A program made the position numbers and the translations under genes. The notes beneath the pieces were generated by a model. It was not told the DNA's origin, did no database searches, and worked only from the letters and a program-made list of their open reading frames with translations. This document shows, in pieces, positions 25,443 to 38,173 of a stretch of 64,000 nt of DNA (positions are counted from its first letter, which is position 1; each line of letters starts with the position of its first letter). Location of the stretch: positions 8,565,113-8,629,112 of the forward strand of contig CM041531.1 of assembly GCA_023238725.1 (NCBI GenBank), written 5' to 3'. Source of the DNA: Scortum barcoo (Eukaryota; Chordata; Actinopteri; Centrarchiformes; Terapontidae).

Positions 25443-27929
25443 GAGATGAGGTAAAAGGCCAATGAGAGCTTTTATTCCATGGCAAAAAGCGATTAGACCA
25501 CATCCTTTGTTGGCAGCAAAATAAGGTGTCTCTAAATTCGGTTATATAAACGTACATTCAGTATGATCCAATGTTAATAAAGACCACATACACACAGAAT
25601 AAAAATGTATGCGGTTAGTAAAATAAATGGCGAATAATACTGAGCTACAAGTAAACACCCCTTGTAATGTTTTTAAGTCTTTTACAGAGTACACAACATA
25701 CAAGACAAGACAGTCATACAAACCAGCTATCAAACTTAATCACACAAATATATTGATTAAACAATCACAAATATTATTAAGAAGAACTTTAAAGTCAAAG
25801 GAGAGTCATGAATAAAAATAATTAATTTTTTATTAATCTGGAGCTGATGGTATCGTCAGCATAAAAATAGATATTGTAATTTGCCGTTTTAAGATGAACA
25901 TTATTACTGTAAATATTAAGTGGACTTTATCAGCTATCATGATTTGAACCAATACACAACAGCTTAAACTCTATAAAGATATTATTGTACCACATATAAG
26001 AAGAACAATCAAACCAAGAAGAAAGCAGGAAATGTGAAAGTGCTATCACTAGTAACTAATAAACACCACACAATACAATAGTTTCTCTGTGCACTCCCCT
26101 TTGATGTATCCAAGGAATGTTAATATCTGTGCATGTTTCATAGACTGCCAAGAATGTAACAGTCAATGATCCTTTCATTAATACTTTTGGGTTTTGTAGC
26201 CGAGCCAAATAACAGCACCTGCATGAACTTGCTGATTAGAAGAGCACCACTTCCACACCATAAAACAGTAGCTCCCATTGTTGTGAGAATTTCCATGCTT
26301 ATAATTTGTTGCTCGCTAATTCATGTGAACCTCAGATGAGAATGTTTACAAAGATAAAAACAGCTGGGAATCTCAAAGAGGATTTTTATCAGGCTCCTAT
26401 TTATATAAATGCTTGTAGCTATGGTGCGTAAACAAAACCCCTGCAGCGACTGACCGGAGCTGACCTCTTAATCTATGGTAACTGACACCTTCCTCTTGTA
26501 ACACAGCATTCCCAATATCAATCACAGTTCAAATTCCCCCATTAGAGCTCAATCTTTCAAACTATGATCTGCTGCTTTGTCCTCTGCTGTGCAGGACAAC
26601 CTCCGCTGGGTTTTGATAACCTGTGCTGACCCCATCTTTAACTGCCAGGCAAATAATAAACCTGTGTCTCTCTGCCTAACAAGCCTCCAGCTTGTCAAGC
26701 TGCCGTATTAGCTGGCTGTTTTCCTCATGGCTGAGGCTGGGGAAAAAATGATACAAGTGTGACAGGCAGGGGTGGTGGTTGTCACTTGTGCTTTCTTTTC
26801 ATGTTGTCACGTTATGGCTGAACTCTGTGGGTAGTAGCGGCATAAACAAGGTGTTTAGGAGAAGTGCTGTTTGCTCACCATTTCCAAGCCTGCCTGAATG
26901 GCTGTCAGTGTCTGTCTGTTCTGCCAGAAGCAAGTGCTGCTTAGGCGTGGAAACACCTCTGGAATTGTTGGGCGAATGCTGCCAAAAGTTTATACAAGAT
27001 TACTTTAATGATCCACCATAACACAAATGCATCATAGGTTAAAAAACATTTTTTGACACATTCGGCAGGCAAGGTCTAAGAGTAGTTCCACTCCAGCATG
27101 TGTCTTAAGGGGAAATAAATATCAGACGTTAAGACCCCAATAACTACATCATAAATACTGAAATGGCAGCTGAACTCCGGCGGCCTGGAGTAAGAGTTGT
27201 GCCAGCATAAGCAGACCCTTTTTTTCTGGGAAGTGCATTAATGCTCCGACTCCTCTAACTCATTCAGCCCCTCCTTGCTTCCTTTTGGGTGTTGTGCGAG
27301 TGAGAGTTGGAGTCAGTATTGTGGAAAATTGGCCCTGGCGGTTTTCCTTGTCATGACACAGTGACATTTATGTGGAATGTTCATCAGCATATAGGAAAAC
27401 AAACTGATTACATAAGCCAAAACAAGCACTCATGGCGTAAGCATTTAGAGGCTGCACTGTGTTAGTCAGTCAAGTCCAAAGTCAACTCAGTTAGCCCCAT
27501 ATGCATCCCAGCATAACGTAAAATCTTTCAAGGATATCCGAGGATGCTGAAATAAAAATGCACTCTGTACAAAGAAAGAAATATATTTTTTTTAAGCATA
27601 CTGAAGAGACATACTGAAGATCAGATTTTTTGTTGTGTAATTATGAATCTACCAGCCAGCTGGTAGCTTTTGTAAGCAACACCGTGCACTGATGTCAATA
27701 GCAATGATGATACCAAATCACGTTAAAATATCTGCAATATCCAATTAAGTGCATATTTCCTTATGTGAAACTTAGAAGCACTCTATGGAGATTTTAATTG
27801 GTCATGAAACAGTCTCAATTTAATACTGATGCCTCAATATGACCTACATAAGCAAGCAAGCGAGTATAGCAACGAGAAAACTGGCTATTTCTCTCAGTTT
27901 TTCTAATAGTTATTAACATCTGCCACCCG
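25440..27929. other. Putative intron with conserved-looking blocks
   Basis: 26380-26740 stands out. It is more GC-balanced than its flanks and dense in short words such as TTTATATAAATGC, AAATAATAAACCTG and GCCGTATTAGCTGGC, with no open frame and no repeat signature, a profile seen in vertebrate enhancers. The remainder is AT-rich with no supported feature. Confidence 0.3.
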
Positions 27930-28590
27930 GTCAGATTATCATATAAAACAGTGCTGGGGTTTGGTTTGGCTGAATTTGACTTGCTTCATCTACCGCCTTT
28001 GTCCACAGGGAACGCCAAAATCCAAATAAATGAAAAGTTTCATTTAGCTGCTTTAAGTTGCAGAAATTACCTTCTTCATACGTCCTACATAGGATGGATC
28101 TAGTAGTATGTTTTTGGTCACCCATCAGCAGGGCAACAAGCTGTAAACACAACACTGACATATTTTCACCTTCACCTAAAATTGCTAAGGAGTTACCAAT
28201 TTACACTTCCTACAGACACGGAACAACATTAGCATTTATTGGAAGTCATTGCCACCTGGAAAATGTAAGTTCAATATTCCCTCTGTTTTTGTCTCCAACT
28301 CCTGAGGGAAATATCTGGCTCTTTAGCTGCCAAATGCTCCACTACATTTACCAGCTAGTCTCTAACTGTGTCTGTCTGCTGACACAGTGCTGGGCAGGTG
28401 GCTTACAGCAATTTTAGAACCTTTTCACTGAACCAAAAGTAAAACAAAACAAACCAAACAAACCAAAACAATAAAATAAAATAAAAAATAAAAATAAAAT
28501 AAAAATCTCAGTAAGGTAGAGCTGAAAAAGTGATAATTCTCAGTGGGTTTGTCATTCTGAACAGCCCCTTTAAGATACAAGTAGTCATGT
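27930..28590 (+). repeat. Probable dispersed percomorph repeat
   Basis: Phrases such as CTTTGTCCACAGGGAACGCC, GAAAAGTTTCATTTAGCTGC, ATTGGAAGTCATTGCCACCT, CTCCTGAGGGAAATATCTGG and ACCAGCTAGTCTCTAACTG seem familiar to me from many percomorph loci. The segment contains an A-rich simple tract (28437-28506) and ends near GAACAGCCCCTTTAAG. Class and ends are unknown to me. Apparent frames over it (for example 28058-28417) are not genes. Confidence 0.4.
28437..28506. repeat. A-rich (AACAA/AATAA) simple tract
   Basis: Tandem AAACAAACC-type then AAAATAAAAT-type units inside the dispersed repeat. Confidence 0.8.
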
Positions 28591-28871
28591 GAAGCATTGT
28601 TAAAATAAAAGTATCTAAGCAATTGATTTTGAGTCACTGCCTCATCACTGTGGTTAGTCTGCTTCCTCTGTGTGTGAGTACCGCCTTAAAGAGTTAACTG
28701 TCAGTATTTACACTGCTTAAAGGACTGAAAGTTGGAAACCACTTTGTATTTTTTCTTATGCGGGGAAGCGGTTTGAGAAATGCCCTTTAGGCAATTTCCT
28801 TAACTTATTAAATGACATCCTAAAGTGAAAGGCGGAGGGAAAAATGAGGTTTTGTGCAAATTGGGCTGCGG

Positions 28872-28901
28872 ACAACAGCAACAACAACAACAACAACAAC
28901 A
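28872..28901. repeat. (AAC)n microsatellite
   Basis: About nine ACA units with one interruption. Confidence 0.9.
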
Positions 28902-29118
28902 CAGTGTGCAGTAAGTGGGCCTTGGGACTGTCAGAGGGAGTAGTCTCTGGTTGTAGGAACAAGTCAGACTCATTATACCGGCCAGGAAAGTCAATCCAGC
29001 AATGTTACATATTCCATGGGTGAAGGCGACTTTTGTTAATGGCTCTGGAGCTGCTGAGCTGTCGCATTTCAGAGTAGGTGCTGCGGAGCCGAGAGAGCTG
29101 GAGGGAACGCAAGTAAAA

Positions 29119-29136
29119 GTGTGTGTGTGTGTGTGT
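29119..29136. repeat. (TG)n microsatellite
   Basis: Nine TG units. Confidence 0.9.
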
Positions 29137-30289
29137 CGGGAGAGGGGGAGGGGGGGTGAAGGAGTGGGTGGAAAAAACAGAGAGACAGCAAAAATGAGAC
29201 AGAAGGGATGAGGCGAGGGAGGGGGTGGTGGGCAGACAGGGATACAGATAGGACAGCAGGAGAGGTAGAGAGAGGGAGAAATAGAAAGGCTGGCCCATCG
29301 ATTGGCTGAGATAATTTCCCATTGATTGCTGCACTGTTTGGAGATTGCTGGAGAAAGGTTTATTGCCCACATGCTGCAGCTGGGGAGGAGGCCATAAAAT
29401 AAGCACAGGTTGTCTGCAGAGGGCTAGCTCTCCATCATCAAGCCAGTAAAACACACTCCCGAACACACACTCAGCTGCACAAATGCTCATACATACACTG
29501 CACTTGGATACTCTCCTTGCATATTCACAAATAGGACTCTATGCATACTATTCCCATTACACATAATGGGAGAATGCAGCTCATTACCGATGGAAAGCGC
29601 ACTTGCATAATCCCTTGAACATCCAGGGCCAGAAGTGCAAAGAGTATTTATTAGACTGAAATCGAGGTCCATTGACATCCTCCCTGACATCAATAACATG
29701 CAGGCCCATCAGCTTCCTTGCAATAATAATCACAAGAATAATTGGCTGGTTGCTGTTTCTCTTTCTGAGAGAGTAACTGCCTACGCACAGAAGAATAAAG
29801 AGGCTCAATTTTGTATTCTATCTTTTTATTACACACCGGTCCCCATGCACCTGGATAATAAACCTGGAACAGCTATGCATATACACTTTAACCACATGTT
29901 GGTACACGTTGTGATGACACACTTTGACACGAGGAAATTACTTTGTGCCTACAAATGATGACACAGAAAAGGAAAGTTAAAAGTGGAGCACCACCAGCTC
30001 TGTGATTGAATGTAACACCTTCAACAGTATCTGTTACATTGATTCCCACTGGGCTCCCACAATAACCAATTCAGAGAGTAGAAAAGAATTTCAGAGTGAA
30101 AATGCTTGAACAATCTGAAACTAAATGGCAGGATTTAATGGTCTGAGTTCAAACATGTTGCCCAGGAATAGATGGAAAGGCATATATTCCAACAGAGCCT
30201 TTTACACATCTGTATTTTATATTCAAAGCTTATGTGAATTGGCTAATCTTTAGTTTGCACGCTTAATGCTCATTTTAGTCGATGTTGAT

Positions 30290-30500
30290 TTTTTTTCTAG
30301 TGCATAAGTAAAAACTTTGACCTGCTGGTGGCACTAAAAACATAAGCCAGGCAGTCACCAAAGTCATTAGATTCATCCTCGGGGCACCGCGAATGTCTGT
30401 ACAAAATGTAATGCCAATTCATATTATAGTTGTTGAGCTACTTTAGGCCAACCAATTACCATCCCTTGAGCTGCGTCGTTAGCATGAGTAAAAAGGTCAA
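30290..30500 (-). repeat. Percomorph dispersed repeat, minus-strand copy
   Basis: The reverse complement carries the same phrases as 18640-19290: GGATGAATCTAATGACTTTG, CTGCCTGGCTTATG, GCCACCAGCAGGTCAAAG and TCTAGAAAA-like ends. Its distal part holds CCATCCCTTGAGCTGC and a GTTAGCATGAG motif. Diverged and partial. Confidence 0.6.
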
Positions 30501-31924
30501 GTATTTCCCTAAAACAGCTGTGTACTGGAGTTTTTAGCAGAGTTGCTCACTGGAGAAAATAGTGCATTTCCTGGCATTTTCAGCTGTGGATTAATATACA
30601 GTGATTGCAGAGTGTTTACTGCAACTACTAGGTATATTTGGGACTGATTCAGAATAAACTACAGCATAGTGCCCATGTTCATCGTAATGAACGTGATGTG
30701 AGTCTCATTGATGTGTTTTTTCCAGACACCACTGGAGCTCCACGGCACAGAAAAATAATCTGAATCAGGCTGTAGTTACATGGGTTGTACTTGTTAGTGG
30801 GATCAATTTATTGTTATTTTTAGTCTTTTCATGGGATTTGTTTGTTTGCAATAACAAGCCAGCTATATGCTATACACCAAAAGGGAACGAGTGTACCTAT
30901 GTTTACAAAGCTTGCAGCAGTCAATACAGCTAAAACGTTTCTGAGAAATCACATGTGGCAGTTGTATTTCCCATATTTCAGTAAGCACGACTGGTCCAAT
31001 GGTTTTGAAGATGAAGTGAAAGGGCCCCTAGTTCATGATAAATCTAATAGGTTTTTTTTTTTAAATGGCTTCATTCTAACTTCAGCTCAGCAACACTGCC
31101 CTTCTATCTTCTTTTCCTTATCTGGACTCAGCTTAGTACACCTTCAGCTGAAGTGATTCTGCACGTGAAACCAAGCCGACAGCCTCGAGCACTGCGGGAA
31201 AGTGGATGTGTACAAAACCCTCGGTAGCCAGGGGAGAACAGCAAGAGAGGAGGGGAAAAACTGCCTGGATTCCCATCTTGCTCTTAGTCACACCTAATTT
31301 ACATTCCCTTCCTGCGCTGCCGAGCTGGTGAATTTACAAGTGGATAGAGAAGGTGCTGTTTGAGACTTGTGTTGGCATGCTGTTTGCAAGGGGTTAGGGA
31401 GAAGCATGACCCATGCTTCCCACTGCAGAGAAAACAGTCTCTCTCCATCTCTTGGTCCAAACCTCCCCGCCTGAAGCTGTTTTCACAGACACTGAGGGGC
31501 TGTAATGGCTGAGTGATTTCTCCAACCAAAAGCGCACTGTTGAACCGGTTTAGTCACGCACATGACAGTTCGTCACAACTCGCTAGAGAACCAGTGTCTG
31601 ACAAGTCGGAGACGGCAAAGGTAGTGCTGGTTGGTGGGCGGATATGGATCAGTGAGGACATGGTGATAACCGGTTTATATCAGTGCTCCCAAAATCCCAA
31701 GCAAACTAGAGCATAGATCGTACCTTCTATCAGTTTTTTTTGATAGCCTTTTGTGATTTGCCCAGCTTTGTTTGATAGAATATGTTATAAGAATTTCATC
31801 ATACGGTTTGAGTAAGTATGTGGTCTTGATTCTTAAGACCTTTGATATTTAATGTCTGTTTTAAATTTCCCTCAGAATAAAAGTGCTGCCTACGATTTGA
31901 GAAATGTATTTTATCTGTGATACT
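30501..31924. other. Non-coding sequence, nothing recognised
   Basis: No exon, repeat family or CpG island. A T-run occurs at 31050-31061. Open frames (up to 104 codons at 30842-31156) are AT-rich and motif-free. Confidence 0.4.
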
Positions 31925-32245
31925 CACTAGGTGCCTTATTATAATCTGCCTATGAATATTCAATGAGGGTACATAAACACTATAATTAAGTCTTATATAA
32001 GGTTTAAAAGTGCATAACTGTTAATTAATGCATTTGTTTACAACAACAGAAAATGAATGACAATATAGTTAAATGCAGTCGTAATAGTATAAAAAATCTT
32101 CAAAGGAGAAGATAAAATATATAATGGTTGGTTAATAAACCATATTATAGTGTGTCAGAAACCATTTATTCAGTACTTGTTGTTGCTCACAAATGCTAAA
32201 TAGGTGGACTTAAAGTGTTATCAGTTTTTTTTTTTTGACTTGCTA
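31925..32245. mobile_element. Possible degraded MITE (TTAAAGTGTTACC type)
   Basis: AT-rich sequence with TTATATAAGG, TGCATAACTGTTAATTAATG, GGTTGGTTAATAAACCAT and a terminal CTTAAAGTGTTATCAG. It resembles a fish MITE whose ends read GGTAACACTTTA and whose body is rich in TTATAA and TTAATGCAT words. The resemblance is by eye and the copy is heavily diverged. Confidence 0.3.
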
Positions 32246-35200
32246 ACACCTTTATAGCAATCTTAGTAATCTACAGTCAAACAGTATAATTAGCACCTCA
32301 GGAATTTTGCCATATCATACTCAGTCAGAACAGGTTGGATTTATTGAGACATCATTCATGTCAGGAAACTAAAGTTGCACATAAATACTGAGGTGGGCTG
32401 AGAGGATGGTTGTCACTGTTAGAGGAGTTGATGGTAGAAGGCTCCAACAACCAGGATACAGAAAATAACATTTCTTGCATTTACAGGTAGGACAAAGGCT
32501 GCTGCCTTCAGTCCCACCGCTCCTTCCTCTTCTCTGAAAACTCGATCACAGCCGGCACAGTGGCAAGTTTCACCCATGAACACGAACAGCGCCAAAAGTG
32601 GCAAAAAACAAGATCTGCAAAGTGTTTTGGAGCCCTGCCCGTTTTCTTTCCGACACGCACCTGGCTGGCTGCTGTAAAGAGTGACTGTCAGATTGCCAGT
32701 TTCAGAAAGTTGCTGAAGACCACCTCCAGCTGACAACTCGAAAAACAGTTTTTTACTTCCCTCAGACTGTCGGACCAGCACTTCGTATTTGACGTACATG
32801 CTGACCCTACAGGGCTTTTTATTTGGTGGGTTAGGAGTTCAAACATCCTGAAAAGCAGGCACAGTCTGAATGGGTTGATCCTGAACAACCTCAGTGGCCA
32901 AGGGCTCTCTACATAAGGTACAAACTTCAACTGTTCAGTGGTAGTTAACATAAGACTTCAGTTGTTCTGGTCAACTCCCAAATGAGGATCTTTGTAAATG
33001 TTTGACTGTCAACCAGTGTTGTGCTGTAAATGACCTAAAATTCTATGCTCAGCAAATTTGGGTAGAACTAAAATGCAAATTGGGACAAAGAGAAATGGAG
33101 GCTGAGTACACTGTTTGATGTATAAATGTTTTGCATATAACAGACAACAACAGTCTAACTGCGAGTTTCTACACCACAAAGCTACACAAGATACAGATTG
33201 TGGTTACTTTCTTGGAAAGTAGCCTGCTGGCACTAATCAATCCAATTGTGTGTGAGCTTCAACTGAGAGTTGGACAATGGTCTCACACAGTATACATATT
33301 GATTACATGTTGGGGCCTGGGGGGGGGGCATTGACATTATGGTCACGTTATATTTACAGGCCATTCCATAAACTCTGCTGAACATAATGACTAATCAGTT
33401 ACACTGGCAAGTACAAACAGACAGTTTATTGCATCTGTTCAGTCCTCTGGAAAAATAAAATAAATTGTTTCAAAAACTGTTCTTTCAATTTAACACATTA
33501 ATATTTTTGCTTCATGGACTCTTAATAACATTTCACTGAGTGTTTCTGTCCTAAACTCCCCTGATACACAATAATAAAGCAGTAAAACAGTCATCAGGCC
33601 ATATGTGTTTGGTGGCAGTTGAAGTTGTCTTACGTTCTCCTGGATCCATATTCTTCATAAATGTTAAATTTATTTATAATTGTGTCATCCTGAGTGCACA
33701 CTATTTATTCTGAACACACACCACCAAAAGTAACTATGTCCATCCTGGAGGAGGGATCCCCTCTCTGGTGCTCTTTCTGAGCTTTCTGCCATTTTGTTGA
33801 ACTTTTTCCTTCTCTGAGTCGAGGGTCTTAGGACAGGAAAAGATAAGGTGCTTATATTCTAACATTTACAGCATGCAGATACTGTTGAACCATATCAAAC
33901 TATATCACATTTGTTCATATAGCTTATTATTGAAAGTCACTGTATTTGTTTTTCATTCAAGCAACTTTGACAAGTAACGGACGCACCAAAGACTGATTGT
34001 AATGAACAAATGATGCAATGTAGCAGGAAGGGATTATGAGATTTTTCAAGATTTTACTGTTTTGCTCGGAGTTTGCTCACGTACCAGTTGCTGTTTAACA
34101 CAGATGAATGAGCAGATGGATCTTCCTTCTGGAAGCCATGTGTTACATGTCCTACACTGATCACGGCACCATTGACGCTTGACCCTTTCATTTGAACAGT
34201 GCTGTTAGTTAAACATTGCCAATTTCAAAGAAACACTGGCTTTGGCTTTTCGATCACAATTACTGGAGAACCTGTAATGACTCGAGCCAGAAGGTCCATC
34301 ACTTACAGAGAGTTGCCTGTAGTGATGTTCCCTAACAGAGAGAACAGGTTTCCCCTGCGGCCACGAGTGATTCTTGAAAACAGGAGCAGAGTCTCACAGC
34401 TTATCAATCACTTCTCTTAGATGCTTGTACAATAAGCTGGCGGGTGTCGCAGAAAAAGCTCATTACAGAGAGGACTGGAGCTCACCAGTGTTGATAAAGC
34501 CTCACGAGAAATACTTCACAAACTGTTAACACATTTCTTCTAATTATCTGCAGATATTTCACAAATAAAGCTTAACGGTTTTGGAGAATTTCAGAACAAT
34601 TTAATTCAGATTTTTCTTCGCTTCACGTTGCCTTTTGGAGCAAATCTTATTGAAGCTGCGTGTTGTATGAAAGAAAGCACATGTTTTTATTATTTGTTGC
34701 TTTGAAGTGGATTTTTATCGTCAGGGCCACTAGGCTCTGATATTCACTGACAACAAAACTTGAAAAACAGAGAGGTCAGCTGGAGACAACATGAGCGCTA
34801 CAGCTGAAAATAAAATCAATTCTGTGCACCGTGTCACATCTTGTTATAAGTATAAATATATTGTAGGATCGTGGGCAGGAACTCTTTGTGTTTTTCTGGA
34901 TCAATTTAGCATTTCCCCACAGAACTGTGTCTAACAATTAATGTCTTTCTTTGTCCCGACTTAAGAACCCAGAGAATATAAAGACTCTGGGAAGTTGCTT
35001 ATACAAAATGAATTTCTAATTCTCTTACTGGATCCAACTTCAGACTGTGCTCATAATCCACCATTCTGGCTTTACGCTTTATTAGAGACAGACACAGTTG
35101 GGATTTTATCAAAACCAGTCCTGACTCTGAATTGCCTTAATGTTTCCAAGACTCTAAGCTTGTCAATCAGTGTAATACAGACGTGCAACACTTCAGAAAT

Positions 35201-36389
35201 GTTGCTTTTCTGCATTCCCTGTATCAGAAGGCTGAAGTATTTCTGTGCTATATTTGTGTTTTTAAAGTGCATTTCTCCATAAATCAGTGGTAATTTGCTT
35301 ACATTAGACTGTATATATGGTTAAATCTCTCATCATTGAACTAACTGAGTTTCACCAAGAATACAACATTGGCTCAAAGAATAAAAGAGGTAATCTTTGT
35401 AAGTGGCCATGCGTAACAATGAACTTAGAGATGTCTCAAAAAGTGGACTCAGCGAAGATAAGAGCACTCAGTTTTGCATTTCCATTTCCCGTTTTCCATT
35501 TTCCCTGTATTGCTACACTCCATCATGTATTATCCATAAAGTTCATTAGACCACACAGAACAATTCAGAAGCCATACTGGGCTCTCAAAAACACACTTTT
35601 AGGCAACTTCAATATAACAAAATACAAGAAATCCAACTATCAGATTTTTAGCCATTTACAAATGATGTCGTCCTGCTGACAGTAGGCATATATACTTATC
35701 CGCATTACTTATATGAAAAGATCTGTATTTTGCTGTTTAATTAGAGGACTTGGAGAAAACAAATGCACGTTGTGTCCAATGTTTTTAAGCAGACAAGCAC
35801 AAACAAGTACATTTATTTAATTATGATGTTTGCTGATAGCCACACGCTTTGTGGGAAATAAAAAAAACAAACAAAAAAAAAACTGCCACTTGTCTCTTCT
35901 CACTAATCTGCTCAGCTGGTAAAATCAACTATTGTCAGCTTGCAGTGAAATTGCTTGCAGATCTAGTATCCTAATCAGATTTCTCACCACCCTCGAGGGA
36001 GCATTCACAAGAGTGAGAATGAAGGCAGTCATCCAGAAGAGGTTTTATTTCTTTCACATTAGCTTCTATCACATCCTCGTGTTAGAACACCGTGTTGTCA
36101 CCAAAACTACTCCAAACACTCCTACAGCCCCGTAACTGCATGTTGTTTAAACAGCTGTCAAACGTCAAATTAGAAAAGGGGAGATTCATACAATATCATT
36201 TTTAAAAGAACTGCTAATTACACCAAGATAACAATGTTAATCCAACCGAGTGAAAACAGGACTGACAGTGTGGAGAGAACAGATTCACTGTTAACGACCT
36301 AAAGATGTTTCTGAAATCGGTTTTTGAAACATAACTGAGATTTTCTTTGGAATGAGAAATAACTGGTAGGTTGATGGACAAAAAATGCA
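32246..36389. other. Non-coding sequence; one unexplained open frame on the minus strand
   Basis: A minus-strand frame of 126 codons (32419-32799) has a more protein-like composition than its neighbours but no recognisable domain or clear splice context (see findings). Otherwise AT-rich sequence with short poly-A/T/G runs and no recognisable repeat. Confidence 0.35.
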
Positions 36390-36680
36390 TCTATTTTGAT
36401 GACAATTAATAATTTAAGTCCATTTTTTAAAGCAGAAATGCCAGAAATACACTGGTTCCAGCAATTTAAATGTGAATATTTATTGGTTTTCTTACTTTTT
36501 TATGGTAAATAACTTAATATCTTTGGATTTTAGACTGTTTTTGAGTCAACAAAGACATCTGAACATGCTTTCTTGGGCTTTTGAAAACTGTGATTAGATA
36601 CATTTTAGATTTTTACTCAGTGAATCCAAATTAATCCATAACCAAGATAATTGTTAGGTTCAGCTCTAAATGTAATTAAA
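36390..36680 (-). mobile_element. hAT-like MITE, minus-strand copy
   Basis: The reverse complement begins AGAGCTGAACCTAACAATTA, then GATTAATTTGGATTCACTGA, AGCCCAAGAAAGC, TCCAAAGATATTAAG, GCTGGAACCAGTGTA and GGCATTTCTGCTTTAAAAAA. That is the block order of the family at 9752 and 53553. Nearly full length, diverged, no open frame. Confidence 0.75.
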
Positions 36681-37605
36681 ACACGATATTAGTAGTTTTA
36701 TAATTGTTTAGGACCACTTAAAATGCAAAATACCAAGAAAATGAAGTCTTTAGTCAAAGAAATGTTAAAGACAATCCTATAAGGACTACAATTACACATC
36801 CTTTATGCTTAATTACTGACAAATTGGGTGTGATGTGTGTAGTGTTAGCGTTTTATTCCTGCTCCGACACTACATCTCCATTTCTTACGACTCCATTTAC
36901 AATTCATCCTCGAGAGACAAGAAAACCTCTTGTCAGGCTGCACACACTCGGGTGCCCAGGGCTTTAAAAAGCTACTTAAATCCTCAGTAGCCACAATGTC
37001 AAAGGGACAAAATATAAAGTGTAGCCCACTTTTTTACAGCCGCGATGGGACTCTGAAAAGGTGAATACACCCGTGTTATTAAAAAGGGTCCTTATAAAGC
37101 GGCCTTGGCCACATCTAATTAGAATGTAAATGTAGTGTGGGCTGGGGATGGATCACAGAGGATAGACATTGGCATTTAGATTATGCTGAGACTAGATTAC
37201 TGATGACACTGTGTGTTGGTGAGATAGCCTTTTTGAGAGCAGCTTGGCAACTGACTAATTGTGTTTCACCACTAGCAATGTAGGCCGCTGCCGCTCCATC
37301 GCTGGTAATTAACAAGAGGGAAGGGAGAGGTACATTGTTGCGTGCGCACAATACAAACAATCCTCGACAACACCGGGACCGAAACACACACAAGAGCAAG
37401 AGTACATGTGTTGAAATGCACACACTCAGGCAATCTTGCACCTCTTGTACCTTGTACTAGATTGAAAGAATGAAGCGCTTCTTTGCACTAAGCCTTGAAG
37501 CTGCTCAGTAGAAATCCTCTCACCTCCATACAATTCCTCATTGGGGGCATATGCCATGAACAGAACAGCTAAGACCAAACAGAAAACCAAAGACAGAATG
37601 GAGAC
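36681..37605. other. Putative intron with a conserved-looking block
   Basis: 37080-37330 is balanced in composition with words such as GGCCACATCTAATTAGAATG, CAACTGACTAATTGTG and CATCGCTGGTAATTAAC (several homeodomain ATTA/TAAT cores). It contains no repeat signature, so it is a candidate enhancer. Nothing else is supported. Confidence 0.3.
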
Positions 37606-37690
37606 AGTGGAGAGAGAGAGAGACAGAGAGAGACAGAGAGAGCAGAGAGGAACAGAGAGGGAGGGTGAGTGCAGAAAGAGGGAGAGAGCA
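37606..37690. repeat. GA-rich imperfect microsatellite
   Basis: Mixed GAGAGA, GACAGAGA and GGAGAG units on +. The frames reading through it on either strand are low-complexity and not genes. Confidence 0.85.
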
Positions 37691-37880
37691 GAATGGAATA
37701 AATTGAAGCTGATCTGGTGCTCTGCATTCTGAGGAGGCTGGATTTGCATATCTGTGCAGCGGTGCAGAGGGAGAAATGTGTCGGTGCTGACAGCAAGCTG
37801 AATATCTTAAACCTCCGCTGACACCCCTGCAGGCACTCTCTTCTCACATACACTGATACACAGCGGAGGGAACACACTGT

Positions 37881-37881
<1 letters not shown>

Positions 37882-37932
<51 letters not shown>
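37882..37932. repeat. (CA)n microsatellite
   Basis: About 25 uninterrupted CA units. Confidence 0.97.
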
Positions 37933-37935
<3 letters not shown>

Positions 37936-38103
37936 ACTTAAGGTCAGGAGATGGGAAGCTTTGTGCATTGCTTTGTTCCTGCAGAGTGATGTACAGTAGC
38001 GCTTGTTGTTTAGCAGTCAGCTGAAGTACGAGACTCATCTCTGGGGAAAGGACCCAGTGAGGCAGGCCATTCTCTGCTGCCACTGAGCAACATAACTATG
38101 CAT

Positions 38104-38118
38104 ATGTGTGTGTGTGTC

Positions 38119-38150
<32 letters not shown>

Positions 38151-38173
38151 CATATACACACACATAAACACAT
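38104..38173. repeat. Compound (TG)n(TA)n(CA)n microsatellite
   Basis: TG units, then about eleven TA units, then CATACACACACA. The TG and CA halves are complementary, so the locus can fold into a hairpin around the TA core. Confidence 0.92.

Larger units (their letters stand above)
28591..30289. other. Putative intron with microsatellites and a strong conserved-looking block
   Basis: Contains an (AAC)n tract at 28872-28901, a (TG)n tract at 29119-29136 and a purine-rich stretch at 29137-29280. 29280-29400 and especially 29560-29770 look like conserved regulatory DNA: balanced composition, words such as GAAATCGAGGTCCATTGACA and TTGCAATAATAATCACAAG, and no repeat signature. The frames covering them are not supported as genes. 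Confidence 0.4.

Noticed and set aside
24934..25557. 207-codon minus frame
   Set aside because: Its middle is Ser-Leu repeat from the (AG)n tract and the rest has no motif. Only the short splice-flanked tail in a different frame was kept as a candidate.
28800..29490. Minus frames of 161 and 190 codons
   Set aside because: Dominated by Pro/Ser/Leu/His and Cys runs from TG, AAC and purine-rich tracts; no domain or splice support.
37541..38083. Several 60-119 codon frames with Arg-Glu, Cys-Val or Leu-Ser repeats
   Set aside because: Translated GA and CA microsatellites.
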